Below, in pieces: positions 32,858-41,458 of a DNA stretch of 64,000 bases. The stretch is from positions 1-64,000 of the forward strand of contig CAVBJF010000004.1 of assembly GCA_963596005.1 (NCBI GenBank). The letters are read 5' to 3'. The position numbers were made by a program, and so were the translations under genes. This stretch comes from Gallibacter pasteurianus_A (GTDB taxonomy: Bacteria; Bacillota; Clostridia; Peptostreptococcales; Anaerovoracaceae). Every line of letters begins with the position of its first letter. The first letter of the stretch is position 1. The notes beneath the pieces were generated by a model. The model saw nothing but the letters and a program-made list of their open reading frames with translations. It made no database searches and was not told the DNA's origin.

Positions 32858-34255
32858 ATGAAAATTTATAATTCACTTACAAGGAAAAAAGAAGAATTCA
32901 TTTCTATAAATAAAGATGAAGTTAAGATCTACGTATGCGGACCGACTGTATATAATTTTTTTCATCTTGGCAATGCAAGACCGTTTGTGGTTTTTGATAC
33001 TCTGAGGAGATATCTGAAATATTTGGGCTACAATGTAAATTATGTACAAAACTTCACAGATGTTGATGACAAGATTATAAACCGGGCAAAGGAAGAGGGG
33101 ATCACAGCGCCTGAGGTTGCAGAAAAATACATAAAGGAATATTTCAAGGATACAAAGGCACTAAATATAATTCCGGCGGATACCCACCCGCAGGTTTCTG
33201 ACAATATCCCTCAGATAATCGACTTCATATCTACGCTCATTGAAAAGGGATATGCCTATGAGGTAGACGGAGATGTTTATTACAGCACTCGTAAATTTGC
33301 AGATTATGGCAAACTTTCTAAACAAAATATAGAGGAGCTTGAGGCCGGGGCAAGGATTATGATAGAGGAAAAGAAAAAGGACCCACTCGATTTTGCTCTT
33401 TGGAAAGCGAGGAAAGAGGAAAGCGAGATAGCCTGGGAGTCGCCATGGGGTATGGGCAGACCAGGCTGGCATATAGAGTGCTCTGCAATGTCTAAGCGTT
33501 ATCTGGGGCCTACACTTGATATACATGCAGGAGGTCAAGACTTGCAGTTCCCGCATCATGAAAATGAGATAGCACAATCTGAGGCTTGCAATGGCGTACC
33601 TTTTGCTAAGTATTGGATGCACAACGCATATATAACTATAGACAAAGAAAAGATGTCAAAATCGCTCGGCAACTTCTTTACAGTGAGAGAAATTTTGCAA
33701 AAATACAAGGGAGAGGTTATAAGATACTTCTTGCTTTCAGGACATTACAGAAGCCCGATAGATTTTAACGATAATCTCATGGAGATGGCAAAGGCTTCGC
33801 TTGCAAGGATCGAAAATGCGAAAACAAACCTTGAATTTCTCATTGAGAAGGGCGATGGCACTATGACGCCTGAGGAGAAAAAGGCTTATGAAGGCTATGA
33901 CGTATTTAGAGAAAAATTCAAAAAAGCGATGGATGACGATTTGAATACGGCAGATGCCATATCGGCTATATTCGAGCTTATAACAGCAATAAATCAGGCA
34001 GTTGCAAAAGGAGCAAGCAAGGAGTTTGCACAAAAATCACTCGACACACTTTTGGAGCTTTCGCATGTTTTAGGCCTTCTTGAAGCGGAGGAGGATGCCG
34101 GCATAGATGATGAAATCAAAAAACTGGTAGAACAAAGGCAGGAAGCTCGTGCGGCAAAGGATTTTGCAAAGGCAGACGAAATAAGAGACCTGCTAAAGTC
34201 AAAGGGTATTACGCTAAAGGATACACCGCAGGGCGTGCAGATAATTAAAGAATAA
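32858..34255 (+). CDS. cysS: Cysteinyl-tRNA synthetase
   Basis: This 465-residue class I synthetase has the first zinc Cys in YVCGPTVYN, the HIGH motif as FFHLGNARP, GWHIECSAM and HHENEIAQSEA for the remaining zinc ligands, and KMSKSLGNF. Length is standard. It is coupled to cysE and is followed 8 bp later by mrnC, the conserved order in firmicutes. Confidence 0.97.
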   Translation: MKIYNSLTRKKEEFISINKDEVKIYVCGPTVYNFFHLGNARPFVVFDTLRRYLKYLGYNVNYVQNFTDVDDKIINRAKEEGITAPEVAEKYIKEYFKDTKALNIIPADTHPQVSDNIPQIIDFISTLIEKGYAYEVDGDVYYSTRKFADYGKLSKQNIEELEAGARIMIEEKKKDPLDFALWKARKEESEIAWESPWGMGRPGWHIECSAMSKRYLGPTLDIHAGGQDLQFPHHENEIAQSEACNGVPFAKYWMHNAYITIDKEKMSKSLGNFFTVREILQKYKGEVIRYFLLSGHYRSPIDFNDNLMEMAKASLARIENAKTNLEFLIEKGDGTMTPEEKKAYEGYDVFREKFKKAMDDDLNTADAISAIFELITAINQAVAKGASKEFAQKSLDTLLELSHVLGLLEAEEDAGIDDEIKKLVEQRQEARAAKDFAKADEIRDLLKSKGITLKDTPQGVQIIKE

Positions 34256-34263
34256 AAAACAAG

Positions 34264-34650
34264 ATGGAAAAAGCTAAGATCAAAAATATGAGTACACCGC
34301 TTTTGGCATATATGGGAGATGCTGTATATGAGGTCTATGTCAGAAGATATGTGATAGGACAGGGAAGCTTGCCGGCAAAGGCACTTCATAAAAAAAGTGT
34401 CAAATATGTAAAGGCGAGCGGACAAGCTGAAGCGTTGCAAAAAATGCACGATACATTGAACGACGACGAAAAGCTGATAGTTAGGCGTGCAAAAAATCAC
34501 AAGGTGACATCAAAAGCAAAAAATGCGGATTTTATGACATACAGGTGGGCAACAGCCTTTGAAGCACTTGTCGGTTATCTGTATTTATCGCAGGATATCA
34601 AGCGGATGGAAGAAGTTATTTTTAGAGCTATGGAGGAAGCAGATGAGTAA
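34264..34650 (+). CDS. mrnC: Mini-ribonuclease 3
   Basis: This 128-residue protein is an RNase III catalytic domain without a double-stranded RNA-binding domain. The catalytic Asp is in LAYMGDAVYEVYVR, and the C-terminal FEALVGYLYL gives the second acidic site. In Bacillus it matures 23S rRNA ends. Its stop lies inside the next gene (8-bp overlap with thyA). Confidence 0.94.
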   Translation: MEKAKIKNMSTPLLAYMGDAVYEVYVRRYVIGQGSLPAKALHKKSVKYVKASGQAEALQKMHDTLNDDEKLIVRRAKNHKVTSKAKNADFMTYRWATAFEALVGYLYLSQDIKRMEEVIFRAMEEADE

Positions 34651-35473
34651 AGCAGATCAATTATTTGTAAAAATGTGCAGAGAAATTTTAGAAGGCGGTT
34701 ATTCATCAGAGGGGCAAACTGTCAGAGCCGTTTGGGAAGACGGCACGCCTGCTCATACGATAAAAAAATTTGGAATTGTAAACAGATATGATTTGCAGGA
34801 GGAATTTCCGGCACTTACACTGAGACCGACGGCTATAAAATCGGCAGTTGATGAAATGCTTTGGATCTGGCAAAAAAAATCGAATAACATTCATGAGTTA
34901 AACTCAAAGATTTGGGATGAGTGGGCTGACGAGCAGGGCTCGATAGGCAAGGCTTACGGTTACCAGCTCGGCATAAAATATAAATTTCCACACGGTGAGA
35001 TGGACCAGGTCGACAATGTGATATGGCAGCTTAAAAATACTCCGTACTCGAGGAGAATATTGACAAATATTTATAAGTTTGATGATTTGATGGAAATGGG
35101 TCTTGAGCCTTGTGCATACAGCGTTACATTTAATGTGACGGGCAATAAGCTAAACGCGCTGTTAAATCAGCGTTCACAGGATATTCTTGCGGCAAACAAC
35201 TGGAATGTAGTTCAGTATTCAGTGCTTGTACATATGCTCGCACAAGTAACAGGCCTTGTACCTGGAGAGCTTGTGCATGTCATTGCGGACGCACACATTT
35301 ACGACAGACATGTACCGATTATAAAAGAGCTTATCGAAAGACCGCAGTATGATCCACCGACATTTTCATTAAATCCAGATGTTAAGGATTTTTACGATTT
35401 TACGACAAGCGACCTTATAATAGGTGATTATCAGAAAAATCCACAGATAACAAATATTCCGATAGCTATCTAA
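34643..35473 (+). CDS. thyA: Thymidylate synthase (ThyA type)
   Basis: This 276-residue enzyme makes dTMP from dUMP with methylenetetrahydrofolate. The nucleophile Cys is in LEPCAYSVTF (the usual PCH reads PCA). NQRSQD, NNWNVVQYS and ADAHIYDRHV correspond to the nucleotide-binding motifs. It is a divergent ThyA as found in clostridia. The ATG at 34643 overlaps mrnC by 8 bp and has GGAGGAAG upstream. folA follows, giving the classic thyA-folA pair, here inserted in the cysS-rlmB cluster. Confidence 0.93.
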   Translation: MSKADQLFVKMCREILEGGYSSEGQTVRAVWEDGTPAHTIKKFGIVNRYDLQEEFPALTLRPTAIKSAVDEMLWIWQKKSNNIHELNSKIWDEWADEQGSIGKAYGYQLGIKYKFPHGEMDQVDNVIWQLKNTPYSRRILTNIYKFDDLMEMGLEPCAYSVTFNVTGNKLNALLNQRSQDILAANNWNVVQYSVLVHMLAQVTGLVPGELVHVIADAHIYDRHVPIIKELIERPQYDPPTFSLNPDVKDFYDFTTSDLIIGDYQKNPQITNIPIAI

Positions 35474-35482
35474 TAGCTATCG
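35460..35482 (+). repeat. Inverted repeat around the thyA stop codon
   Basis: CGATAGCTA and TAGCTATCG form a perfect 9-bp stem with the TAA stop in the 5-nt loop. A further copy CGATAGCTG lies at 35500-35508, between thyA and folA. Confidence 0.5.
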
Positions 35483-35532
35483 AAGGAGAATAGCCGTCAC
35501 GATAGCTGTTTGAAGAATAGAAAAGGAAAGAT

Positions 35533-36051
35533 ATGAATTTAATAGTAGCTTGCGATAAAAATTGGGCAATAGGTAAAGACAACGGTCTTCTGGTGCATCT
35601 ACCGGAAGACCTAAAGTATTATAAAGAGAAAACAATTGGCAAGGTTATAGTAGTGGGAAGAAAAACGCTAGAGTCGTTTCCGGGCGGCAGACCGCTTCCA
35701 AACAGGATAAATATCGTGCTGACAGCTAATCCTGATTATAAAAATGAGCATTGTATCGTTTGTTGCGGAAAAGATGCTCTTTATAGCGAATTACAAAAAT
35801 ATGATAACGGCGAAATTTTTGTATCCGGAGGCAGTATGACGTATGAGCTCTTATTCGATAGCTGTGATGTTATATATGTGACGAAGATATTTTCCGAATT
35901 TGAGGCAGACAAATACTTCAAAAATATGGAAGAACAGGCAGACTTTGAAATCACATGGCAAAGTGATATAAAGGAGCATGACGGCACGCAGTTTCAATTT
36001 CTAAAATACGAACGCAAAAGGCGTAAGCTTAATGAAAAAGCGGGAATTTAA
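35533..36051 (+). CDS. folA: Dihydrofolate reductase
   Basis: This 172-residue enzyme regenerates tetrahydrofolate used by ThyA. Motifs are IVACDKNWAIGKDNGLLVHLPEDLKYYKE (the acidic catalytic residue in PEDL), VVGRKTLESFP and FVSGGSMTYELL. It starts behind AAAGGAAAG. The last ~15 residues are basic and slightly beyond the usual end. Confidence 0.95.
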   Translation: MNLIVACDKNWAIGKDNGLLVHLPEDLKYYKEKTIGKVIVVGRKTLESFPGGRPLPNRINIVLTANPDYKNEHCIVCCGKDALYSELQKYDNGEIFVSGGSMTYELLFDSCDVIYVTKIFSEFEADKYFKNMEEQADFEITWQSDIKEHDGTQFQFLKYERKRRKLNEKAGI

Positions 36052-36067
36052 ACAATAGAGAAAGAAC

Positions 36068-36799
36068 ATGAACGAAAATATTATAATCGGCAGGAACGCA
36101 ATATTTGAGGCGTTAGACGCGAACAGACAAATAGATAAAATAATTGTTGCAGACGGTAGCGAGGGATCTGTCAAAAAGATAATAGGCAAGGCGAAAGAAA
36201 AAAATATATCGCTTCAGTTTGCGGAGCGTAAAGCGCTTGATAGGCTTGCAAATGATACGGGTCACCAAGGTGTTATAGCGTTTGTATCGGAATTTTTATA
36301 TGCTACGATAGACGAAATACTTGATGTTGCAAAAAAAAGGGGAGAGGAGCCCTTTGTGGTAATTTTAGACAATGTGCAGGATCCTCATAATCTCGGGGCT
36401 ATCATCAGAACAGCCGAATGTGTGGGTGCACACGGTGTTGTCATTCCAAAGAGGAGAGCCGCACTTGTAAATCAAACGGTTGTAAAGACTTCAGCCGGAG
36501 CAACTCAATATTTAAAGGTTGCCAGGGTCGGCAATATAAACAATGCGATAGAAGAGCTTAAAGAAAGAGGACTGTGGGTTGCTGCATGCGATATGGACGG
36601 TGAGCTTTACCATAAGACAAATTTAAAGGGGGCGATTGCCATAGTCATAGGAAATGAAGGCAGCGGTATAAGTAAGCTTGTAAAACAAAATTGCGATTTT
36701 ACTGTTTCCATCAGCATAAATGGTAGGATAAATTCACTCAATGCTTCAAATGCGGCAGCGGTCGTAATGTACGAAATAAGAAGACAAAGGGATTTATAA
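36068..36799 (+). CDS. rlmB: 23S rRNA 2'-O-methyltransferase, TrmH/RlmB family
   Basis: This 243-residue SpoU-class enzyme has an N-terminal substrate-binding domain (IIIGRNAIFEALD) and a knotted SAM domain with DNVQDPHNLGAIIRTAEC (motif 1), IVIGNEGSGIS (motif 2) and SLNASNAAAVVMYE (motif 3). The location next to mrnC and sigH is the standard firmicute place of RlmB. The Rae1/YacP gene that often follows is absent. Confidence 0.95.
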   Translation: MNENIIIGRNAIFEALDANRQIDKIIVADGSEGSVKKIIGKAKEKNISLQFAERKALDRLANDTGHQGVIAFVSEFLYATIDEILDVAKKRGEEPFVVILDNVQDPHNLGAIIRTAECVGAHGVVIPKRRAALVNQTVVKTSAGATQYLKVARVGNINNAIEELKERGLWVAACDMDGELYHKTNLKGAIAIVIGNEGSGISKLVKQNCDFTVSISINGRINSLNASNAAAVVMYEIRRQRDL

Positions 36800-36809
36800 A
36801 AAGTGTAAA

Positions 36810-37484
36810 ATGTTACATGAAGATAATAAAGAAGCAAAAGATATAAAAAAATGCGACAATGGTAGTCAAAGGACTAATGACGATCAAAAAACTATAGAGC
36901 AGCTCGTGGCAGCAGCGCAGTCAGGCGATATTACAGCAGAAGAATTTTTGCTACGCTCATTTAGGAATGAGATCGGTCGCATATCAAAGATGTATTTCAT
37001 AAAGGGAGCAGATCTTGAGGATGCCATGCAGGAGGCTATGATAGGTCTTTTCAAGGCGATACATAGCTATGACTCGGGAGCCGAGGCAGGCTTTAAAACG
37101 TATGCGAGGGTATGTATGAGCAGACAGCTTATTTCGGCGGTAAAGGCGGCTAATAGGAAAAAGCATTCTCCTCTCAATGAATCGATATCGCTTGAACGCA
37201 CGGTGGTTTTTAGTGATGGCGATGGAGCTGAAGTGAATCTGGCAGATATAATAGAAGAAAAAACTGAGCCGGATCCATATACGATTGCCCTTTTGTCAGA
37301 TGTGTTTGATTACATAAATAAAAAAGAGGGTGTTTTTAGCGAACTGGAAAAAACCGTCTGGAACAAATTTGCTCTCGGTAGTTCATATGATGAAATAGCC
37401 ACATCTCTTGGCAAAGAAAGAAAGTCGATTTACAATGCAATGCTTAGGATAAAGAAAAAGATTTTAAAATATCTTGAGGGCTAA
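36810..37484 (+). CDS. sigH: RNA polymerase sigma factor, SigH family
   Basis: This 224-residue alternative sigma factor has region 2 (SKMYFIKGADLEDAMQEAMIGLFKAI, FKTYARVCMSRQLI) and a C-terminal region 4 HTH (SYDEIATSLGKERKSIYNAMLRIKKKI). The position between rlmB and the rpmG-secE-nusG genes matches B. subtilis sigH, which controls transition-phase and early sporulation genes. An acidic/polar N-terminal extension of about 25 residues precedes region 1.2. No clear ribosome binding site is seen at 36810; it may be translated by coupling to rlmB, 10 bp upstream. The presence of sigH alone does not prove sporulation. Confidence 0.92.
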   Translation: MLHEDNKEAKDIKKCDNGSQRTNDDQKTIEQLVAAAQSGDITAEEFLLRSFRNEIGRISKMYFIKGADLEDAMQEAMIGLFKAIHSYDSGAEAGFKTYARVCMSRQLISAVKAANRKKHSPLNESISLERTVVFSDGDGAEVNLADIIEEKTEPDPYTIALLSDVFDYINKKEGVFSELEKTVWNKFALGSSYDEIATSLGKERKSIYNAMLRIKKKILKYLEG

Positions 37485-37512
37485 AACAGGAGTTTTTTGA
37501 AGTGCCAAAATG

Positions 37513-37541
37513 TTGACATCTCAATGCGTATATAGTAACAT
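37513..37541 (+). promoter_or_regulatory. Promoter of tRNA-Thr and tuf copy 1
   Basis: TTGACA (37513-37518), 17 bp and TAACAT (37536-37541), ending 14 bp before the tRNA. It shares TATATAGTAAyATAA with the promoter at 54595. Confidence 0.75.
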
Positions 37542-37555
37542 AACCCTATCAGTTT

Positions 37556-37632
37556 GCTGCTGTAGCTCAGTCGGTAGAGCACTTCCTTGGTAAGGAAGAG
37601 GTTCGGCAGTTCAATCCTGCTCAGCAGCTCCA
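37556..37632 (+). tRNA. tRNA-Thr(GGU)
   Basis: A 77-nt cloverleaf. The acceptor GCTGCTG pairs with CAGCAGC, followed by T and an encoded CCA. The D arm has GCTCAGTCGGTAGAGC. The anticodon stem CTTCC/GGAAG encloses TTGGTAA with anticodon GGT, reading ACC and ACU codons. The T arm contains GTTCAATC. It is only 43 bp from tuf and probably processed from a shared transcript. Confidence 0.95.
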
Positions 37633-37675
37633 AATTAGAACGAAAAGTCTAAAGTCTTAAGGAGGAAATTTTAAA

Positions 37676-38869
37676 ATGGCAAAGCAGAAATTTGAAAGAA
37701 CAAAACCGCATATCAATATCGGTACAATCGGACACGTAGACCATGGTAAGACAACACTTACAGCAGCAATTACAACAACATTGCAGCAGAGATACGGTCT
37801 TGGTGAAAAGGTGGCATTTGACCAGATCGACAAAGCACCTGAAGAAAAGGAAAGAGGAATCACAATAGCAACAGCTCACGTAGAGTATGAAACACCAAAC
37901 AGACACTATGCTCACGTAGACTGCCCGGGCCACGCTGACTATGTAAAGAACATGATCACAGGTGCAGCACAGATGGACGGAGCAATCCTTGTAGTAGCAG
38001 CAACTGACGGCCCAATGCCTCAGACAAGAGAGCACATATTGCTATCAAGACAGGTAGGCGTACCATATATCGTAGTATTCTTAAATAAGTGCGATATGGT
38101 AGACGACGAAGAGCTTCTTGAACTTGTAGAAATGGAAGTAAGAGAACTTCTAAACGAATATGAATTCCCAGGGGATGATACACCAATCATCAGAGGATCA
38201 GCTCTAAAGGCTCTTGAAGATCCTGCAGGTCCATGGGGAGATAAGATTGTAGAACTATTCGAAGCAATCGACAGCTATATCCCAGAACCAAAGAGAGATA
38301 ACGATAAGCCATTCCTAATGCCTGTAGAGGACGTATTCTCAATAACAGGAAGAGGTACAGTAGCAACAGGAAGAGTAGAGCGTGGAGTACTTCATGTAGG
38401 AGAAGAAGTAGAGCTTATCGGCCTTACAGATGAAAAGAGAAAGATTACTATCACAGGAATCGAAATGTTTAGAAAGCTTCTTGACGAGGCACAGACAGGA
38501 GATAACATCGGAGCACTTCTAAGAGGTGTACAAAGAGATGAAATCAAGAGAGGACAGGTACTTGCAGCACCGGGAACAATTCATCCGCATACAAAGTTCA
38601 AGGGCGAAGTATACGTACTAAAGAAAGAAGAAGGCGGAAGACATACACCATTCTTCAACGGATACAGACCACAGTTCTATTTCAGAACAACAGACGTAAC
38701 AGGAGATCTAAAGCTTCCTGAAGGAACAGAGATGTGTATGCCTGGAGATAACATCACAATGGAAATCGACCTAATCACAGAGATTGCGATCGAAGAAGGA
38801 CTAAGATTTGCGATCAGAGAAGGTGGCAGAACAGTAGGATCAGGCGTAGTAACAGAAATCATCGAATAA
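37676..38869 (+). CDS. tuf: Elongation factor Tu, copy 1
   Basis: This 397-residue GTPase brings aminoacyl-tRNA to the ribosome. The G1 loop is GHVDHGKTT, followed by DCPGHADY (G3) and NKCD (G4). The beta-barrel domains are complete to the VVTEIIE end. It is identical in protein to the second copy. It sits behind tRNA-Thr and before rpmG-secE-nusG, like tufB of E. coli. Codon use is strongly biased, as for highly expressed genes. Confidence 0.98.
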   Translation: MAKQKFERTKPHINIGTIGHVDHGKTTLTAAITTTLQQRYGLGEKVAFDQIDKAPEEKERGITIATAHVEYETPNRHYAHVDCPGHADYVKNMITGAAQMDGAILVVAATDGPMPQTREHILLSRQVGVPYIVVFLNKCDMVDDEELLELVEMEVRELLNEYEFPGDDTPIIRGSALKALEDPAGPWGDKIVELFEAIDSYIPEPKRDNDKPFLMPVEDVFSITGRGTVATGRVERGVLHVGEEVELIGLTDEKRKITITGIEMFRKLLDEAQTGDNIGALLRGVQRDEIKRGQVLAAPGTIHPHTKFKGEVYVLKKEEGGRHTPFFNGYRPQFYFRTTDVTGDLKLPEGTEMCMPGDNITMEIDLITEIAIEEGLRFAIREGGRTVGSGVVTEIIE

Positions 38870-38902
38870 TCATTAGATTATACTGTATAACTAAAAACAA
38901 AG

Positions 38903-38926
38903 GAGAGCCGGCAAGGCTCTCTTTTT
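38903..38926 (+). terminator. Terminator of tuf copy 1
   Basis: GAGAGCC/GGCTCTC with a 5-nt loop and TTTTT. It lies within the repeated segment and so is the same as in copy 2. Confidence 0.85.
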
Positions 38927-38980
38927 GGGCGATAAGATAATTTTTGCCCTATAACCCTAAGTGTAAATAGTTTTTTGGTA

Positions 38981-39009
38981 TTGACTTTTATTATGGTTGC
39001 AAGTATACT
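38981..39009 (+). promoter_or_regulatory. Promoter of rpmG-secE-nusG
   Basis: TTGACT (38981-38986), 17 bp and TATACT (39004-39009). A leader of about 68 nt precedes rpmG. Confidence 0.75.
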
Positions 39010-39083
39010 TAATGAGCGACTTTATGAAAATTCACAAGCAGAGCTTTTACAAAGCTCTAGTTTAAGTTGATGGAGGATAAAAA

Positions 39084-39233
39084 ATGAGAGTTAAAGCTAC
39101 ACTTGCATGTACAGAATGCAAACAGAGAAATTACAATACTATGAAGAACAAAAAAAACAATCCGGATCGTATCGAAATGAATAAATACTGTCCATTTTGC
39201 AAAAAGCATACTCTTCATAAGGAAACAAAATAA
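39084..39233 (+). CDS. rpmG: Ribosomal protein L33 (zinc form)
   Basis: A 49-residue protein, too short to be found by length alone. CTEC and CPFC supply the four zinc ligands of the C+ form, and it has the conserved KNNPDRIEMNKYCPFC stretch. GGAGG lies before the ATG. The position before secE is standard in firmicutes. Zinc-independent paralogs, if any, lie outside the window. Confidence 0.96.
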   Translation: MRVKATLACTECKQRNYNTMKNKKNNPDRIEMNKYCPFCKKHTLHKETK

Positions 39234-39245
39234 GAGGTTAGTAGG

Positions 39246-39509
39246 ATGGCTAAGCAAACAGATGTAAGACAAAGAGCACAGCAGGTAGCTGCTGCAAAGA
39301 AAAAGCAGAAAAAAGAAAAAAGAAGCCTAAGAGAATATTTCAAGGGCGTTAGATTAGAGATGAAAAAAGTAGTATGGCCGACAAAAAAAGAGCTCGGTTC
39401 ATATACTATTACGGTAATTGTTACATGCATAGTGTTCGCTACGGCATTTTGGCTTATCGATACAGGATTTTTGGCGATTCTCACAAAATTGCTCAAAATC
39501 ACGATGTAG
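39246..39509 (+). CDS. secE: Preprotein translocase subunit SecE
   Basis: An 87-residue protein with a basic N-terminal half, the amphipathic FKGVRLEMKKVVWPTKKEL motif typical of SecE, and one C-terminal membrane helix. It joins SecY and SecG in the export channel. It lies between rpmG and nusG. Confidence 0.95.
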   Translation: MAKQTDVRQRAQQVAAAKKKQKKEKRSLREYFKGVRLEMKKVVWPTKKELGSYTITVIVTCIVFATAFWLIDTGFLAILTKLLKITM

Positions 39510-39522
39510 AGGAAGGTAATAT

Positions 39523-40092
39523 ATGTCAGAGAGAAAAAATGTTGCACCTATAGAAGGTGAAGGACTCAGAGGCGACGGTACACCTAAGTGGTATGTGGTT
39601 CATACTTATTCCGGACACGAAAACAAGGTAAAAATAAGCATCGAAAAGCTTGTCGAAAACAGGGGCTTGCAGGATTTAATTCAAGAGGTCGTTGTGCCTA
39701 CTGAGGATAAGGCAGAGCCTAAAGACGGCAAGATGGTTATCAAGACAAGAAAGATGTTTCCGGGATATGTCATCGTCAAGATGATTATAACTAATGAATC
39801 TTGGTACCTGGTTAGAAACACTCAAGGAGTAACAGGATTTGTCGGTCATGGGTCAAATCCGGTGCCGCTTTCGGTTGAAGAGGTGCGCAGGATGGGAATA
39901 GAAAAAATCCATATCGATTTAGATCTCAAACCTGGTGATAACATCAAGGTTATCAATGGACCATTTGACGGATTCGTTGGCGAAGTAAATAAGGTAGATG
40001 AGGACAAATCAACTGTTAAGGCAAAGCTTTCTATGTTTGGACGTGAAACCCTCGTAGAATTAGAATTTGCCCAGATTGATAAAATAAAATAG
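39523..40092 (+). CDS. nusG: Transcription elongation/antitermination factor NusG
   Basis: This 189-residue protein has the NGN domain (KWYVVHTYSGHENKV, FPGYVIVKM, VRNTQGVTGFVG) and a C-terminal KOW domain (PGDNIKVINGPFDGFVGEV). It binds RNA polymerase and affects pausing. It starts with a short extension of about 20 residues. rplK follows 14 bp later. Confidence 0.97.
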   Translation: MSERKNVAPIEGEGLRGDGTPKWYVVHTYSGHENKVKISIEKLVENRGLQDLIQEVVVPTEDKAEPKDGKMVIKTRKMFPGYVIVKMIITNESWYLVRNTQGVTGFVGHGSNPVPLSVEEVRRMGIEKIHIDLDLKPGDNIKVINGPFDGFVGEVNKVDEDKSTVKAKLSMFGRETLVELEFAQIDKIK

Positions 40093-40106
40093 GAAGGAGA
40101 AGAGCG

Positions 40107-40532
40107 ATGGCTAAGAAAGTTGAAGGCTACATAAAGCTGCAAATTCCTGCAGGTGGCGCAACTCCGGCACCTCCGGTAGGACCTGCGCTTGGACAAAAAG
40201 GCGTAAACATCATGGACTTTTGTAAACAGTTCAACGCAAAAACGCAGGATCAGCAGGGAATGATTATTCCGGTAGTAATAACTGTATATGCTGACAGATC
40301 TTTTACATTTATATGTAAAACACCACCGGCAGCAGTATTGCTAAAGAAAGCCGCAAAGATCAAGTCAGGTTCGGGTGAGCCAAACAAGACTAAGGTTGCT
40401 ACGATCAAAAGAGCGCAGGCTCAGGAGATTGCCGAGCAAAAGATGCCGGATCTAAATGCGGGAAGTGTAGAAGCTGCAACAGAAATGATTTGCGGTACAG
40501 CACGAAGCATGGGAATAGTTGTAGAAGATTAA
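40107..40532 (+). CDS. rplK: Ribosomal protein L11
   Basis: A 141-residue protein with the conserved LQIPAGGATPAPPVGPALGQKGVNIMDFCK. It binds 23S rRNA at the GTPase centre. AGGAGA lies before the start. It forms a pair with rplA. Confidence 0.98.
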   Translation: MAKKVEGYIKLQIPAGGATPAPPVGPALGQKGVNIMDFCKQFNAKTQDQQGMIIPVVITVYADRSFTFICKTPPAAVLLKKAAKIKSGSGEPNKTKVATIKRAQAQEIAEQKMPDLNAGSVEAATEMICGTARSMGIVVED

Positions 40533-40576
40533 GATTGTGGGAGATGAAAATCGCAAGTACCACAAAGGAGGAAAAT

Positions 40577-41272
40577 ATGCCAAAAAGAGGTAAAAATTAC
40601 AAGGCAGCAGCAGAGAAAATCGATAGAGCTACTCTGTATGATGCAGACCAAGCAATGTCTCTTGTAGTAGACAATGCAAAAGCAAAATTTGACGAATCGG
40701 TAGAAGTGCACCTAAAGCTCGGTGTTGATGGCAGACATGCAGACCAGCAGGTTAGAGGAGCTCTCGTACTTCCACACGGTACAGGAAAAACAAACAAAGT
40801 GCTTGTTTTTGCGAAAGGACCTAAGGCAACAGAAGCAGAAGAAGCTGGAGCTGATTATGTTGGAGCAGAAGAGCTTGCACAAAAAATCCAGAGTGAAAAC
40901 TGGTTTGATTTCGACGTAGTAGTTGCTACACCTGATATGATGGGAGTAGTTGGTAGACTTGGTAAGATTCTAGGTCCTAAAGGGCTTATGCCTAACCCAA
41001 AGTCAGGAACAGTTACTATGGAGCTTGATAAGGCTTTAAAAGAAATCAAAGCCGGCAAAGTTGAGTACAGACTTGACAAGGCAAACATCATACATGTTGC
41101 GATAGGTAAGGTTTCGTTTGGAGCAGAAAAGCTTACAGAAAACTTCAATGCACTTGTGGATGCTATTATCAAAGCAAAACCGGCATCTGCAAAAGGTCAG
41201 TATTTGAGAAGCGTTACAATAGCTTCGACAATGGGACCCGGAGCTAAGATTAATCCGGCTAAGCTAGGTTAA
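40577..41272 (+). CDS. rplA: Ribosomal protein L1
   Basis: A 231-residue protein beginning MPKRGKNYKAAAEKI, with GKILGPKGLMPNPKSGTV, the L1 signature. AAAGGAGG fixes the start at 40577; the frame continues upstream without another site. In other bacteria L1 represses its own operon by binding the mRNA. Confidence 0.98.
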   Translation: MPKRGKNYKAAAEKIDRATLYDADQAMSLVVDNAKAKFDESVEVHLKLGVDGRHADQQVRGALVLPHGTGKTNKVLVFAKGPKATEAEEAGADYVGAEELAQKIQSENWFDFDVVVATPDMMGVVGRLGKILGPKGLMPNPKSGTVTMELDKALKEIKAGKVEYRLDKANIIHVAIGKVSFGAEKLTENFNALVDAIIKAKPASAKGQYLRSVTIASTMGPGAKINPAKLG

Positions 41273-41319
41273 GCTTATGCGATGAGCAAAGCAAAAACAA
41301 ATATAAATTACGAAAATTA

Positions 41320-41409
41320 ACCGTAGACAGCGGGTGTGAAAGCTTAATTTCCCGCCGAGGTACAATATAAAAAGTATTGATCTCGCCGTCTATGATGGCG
41401 AGATTTTTT
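41320..41409 (+). ncRNA. Ribosomal L10 leader with attenuator terminator
   Basis: The leader has GCGGG...CCCGC (41330-41334/41351-41355) with the GAAAGCTTAATTT inner element and the CCGAGGTA flank seen in L10 leaders. A terminator follows: TCTCGCC/GGCGAGA (41381-41387/41397-41403) plus six T (41404-41409). TAGAC near 41324 can pair with GTCTA in the terminator loop (41389-41393), a possible antiterminator. L10(L12)4 binding should favour termination and lower rplJL expression. Confidence 0.85.
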
Positions 41410-41458
41410 ATAAAGTACCCTATCAAACGATCGCAAGGCGGTCAGAAAGGAGAAACAG

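Larger units (their letters stand above)
37670..38927 (+). repeat. tuf direct repeat, copy 1 (1,258 bp)
   Basis: This segment reads identical to 53262-54519 at every place compared, including synonymous sites and the 3' untranslated part. It starts 6 nt before the tuf ATG and ends one base after the terminator T tract. The sequences diverge at once on both sides. Confidence 0.92.

Noticed and set aside
37649..38035. Antisense open frame of 128 codons inside tuf (also at 53214-53627)
   Set aside because: It is a by-product of strong codon bias on the coding strand; Cys/Val/Ser-rich product and no site. Its presence in both copies only reflects the repeat.
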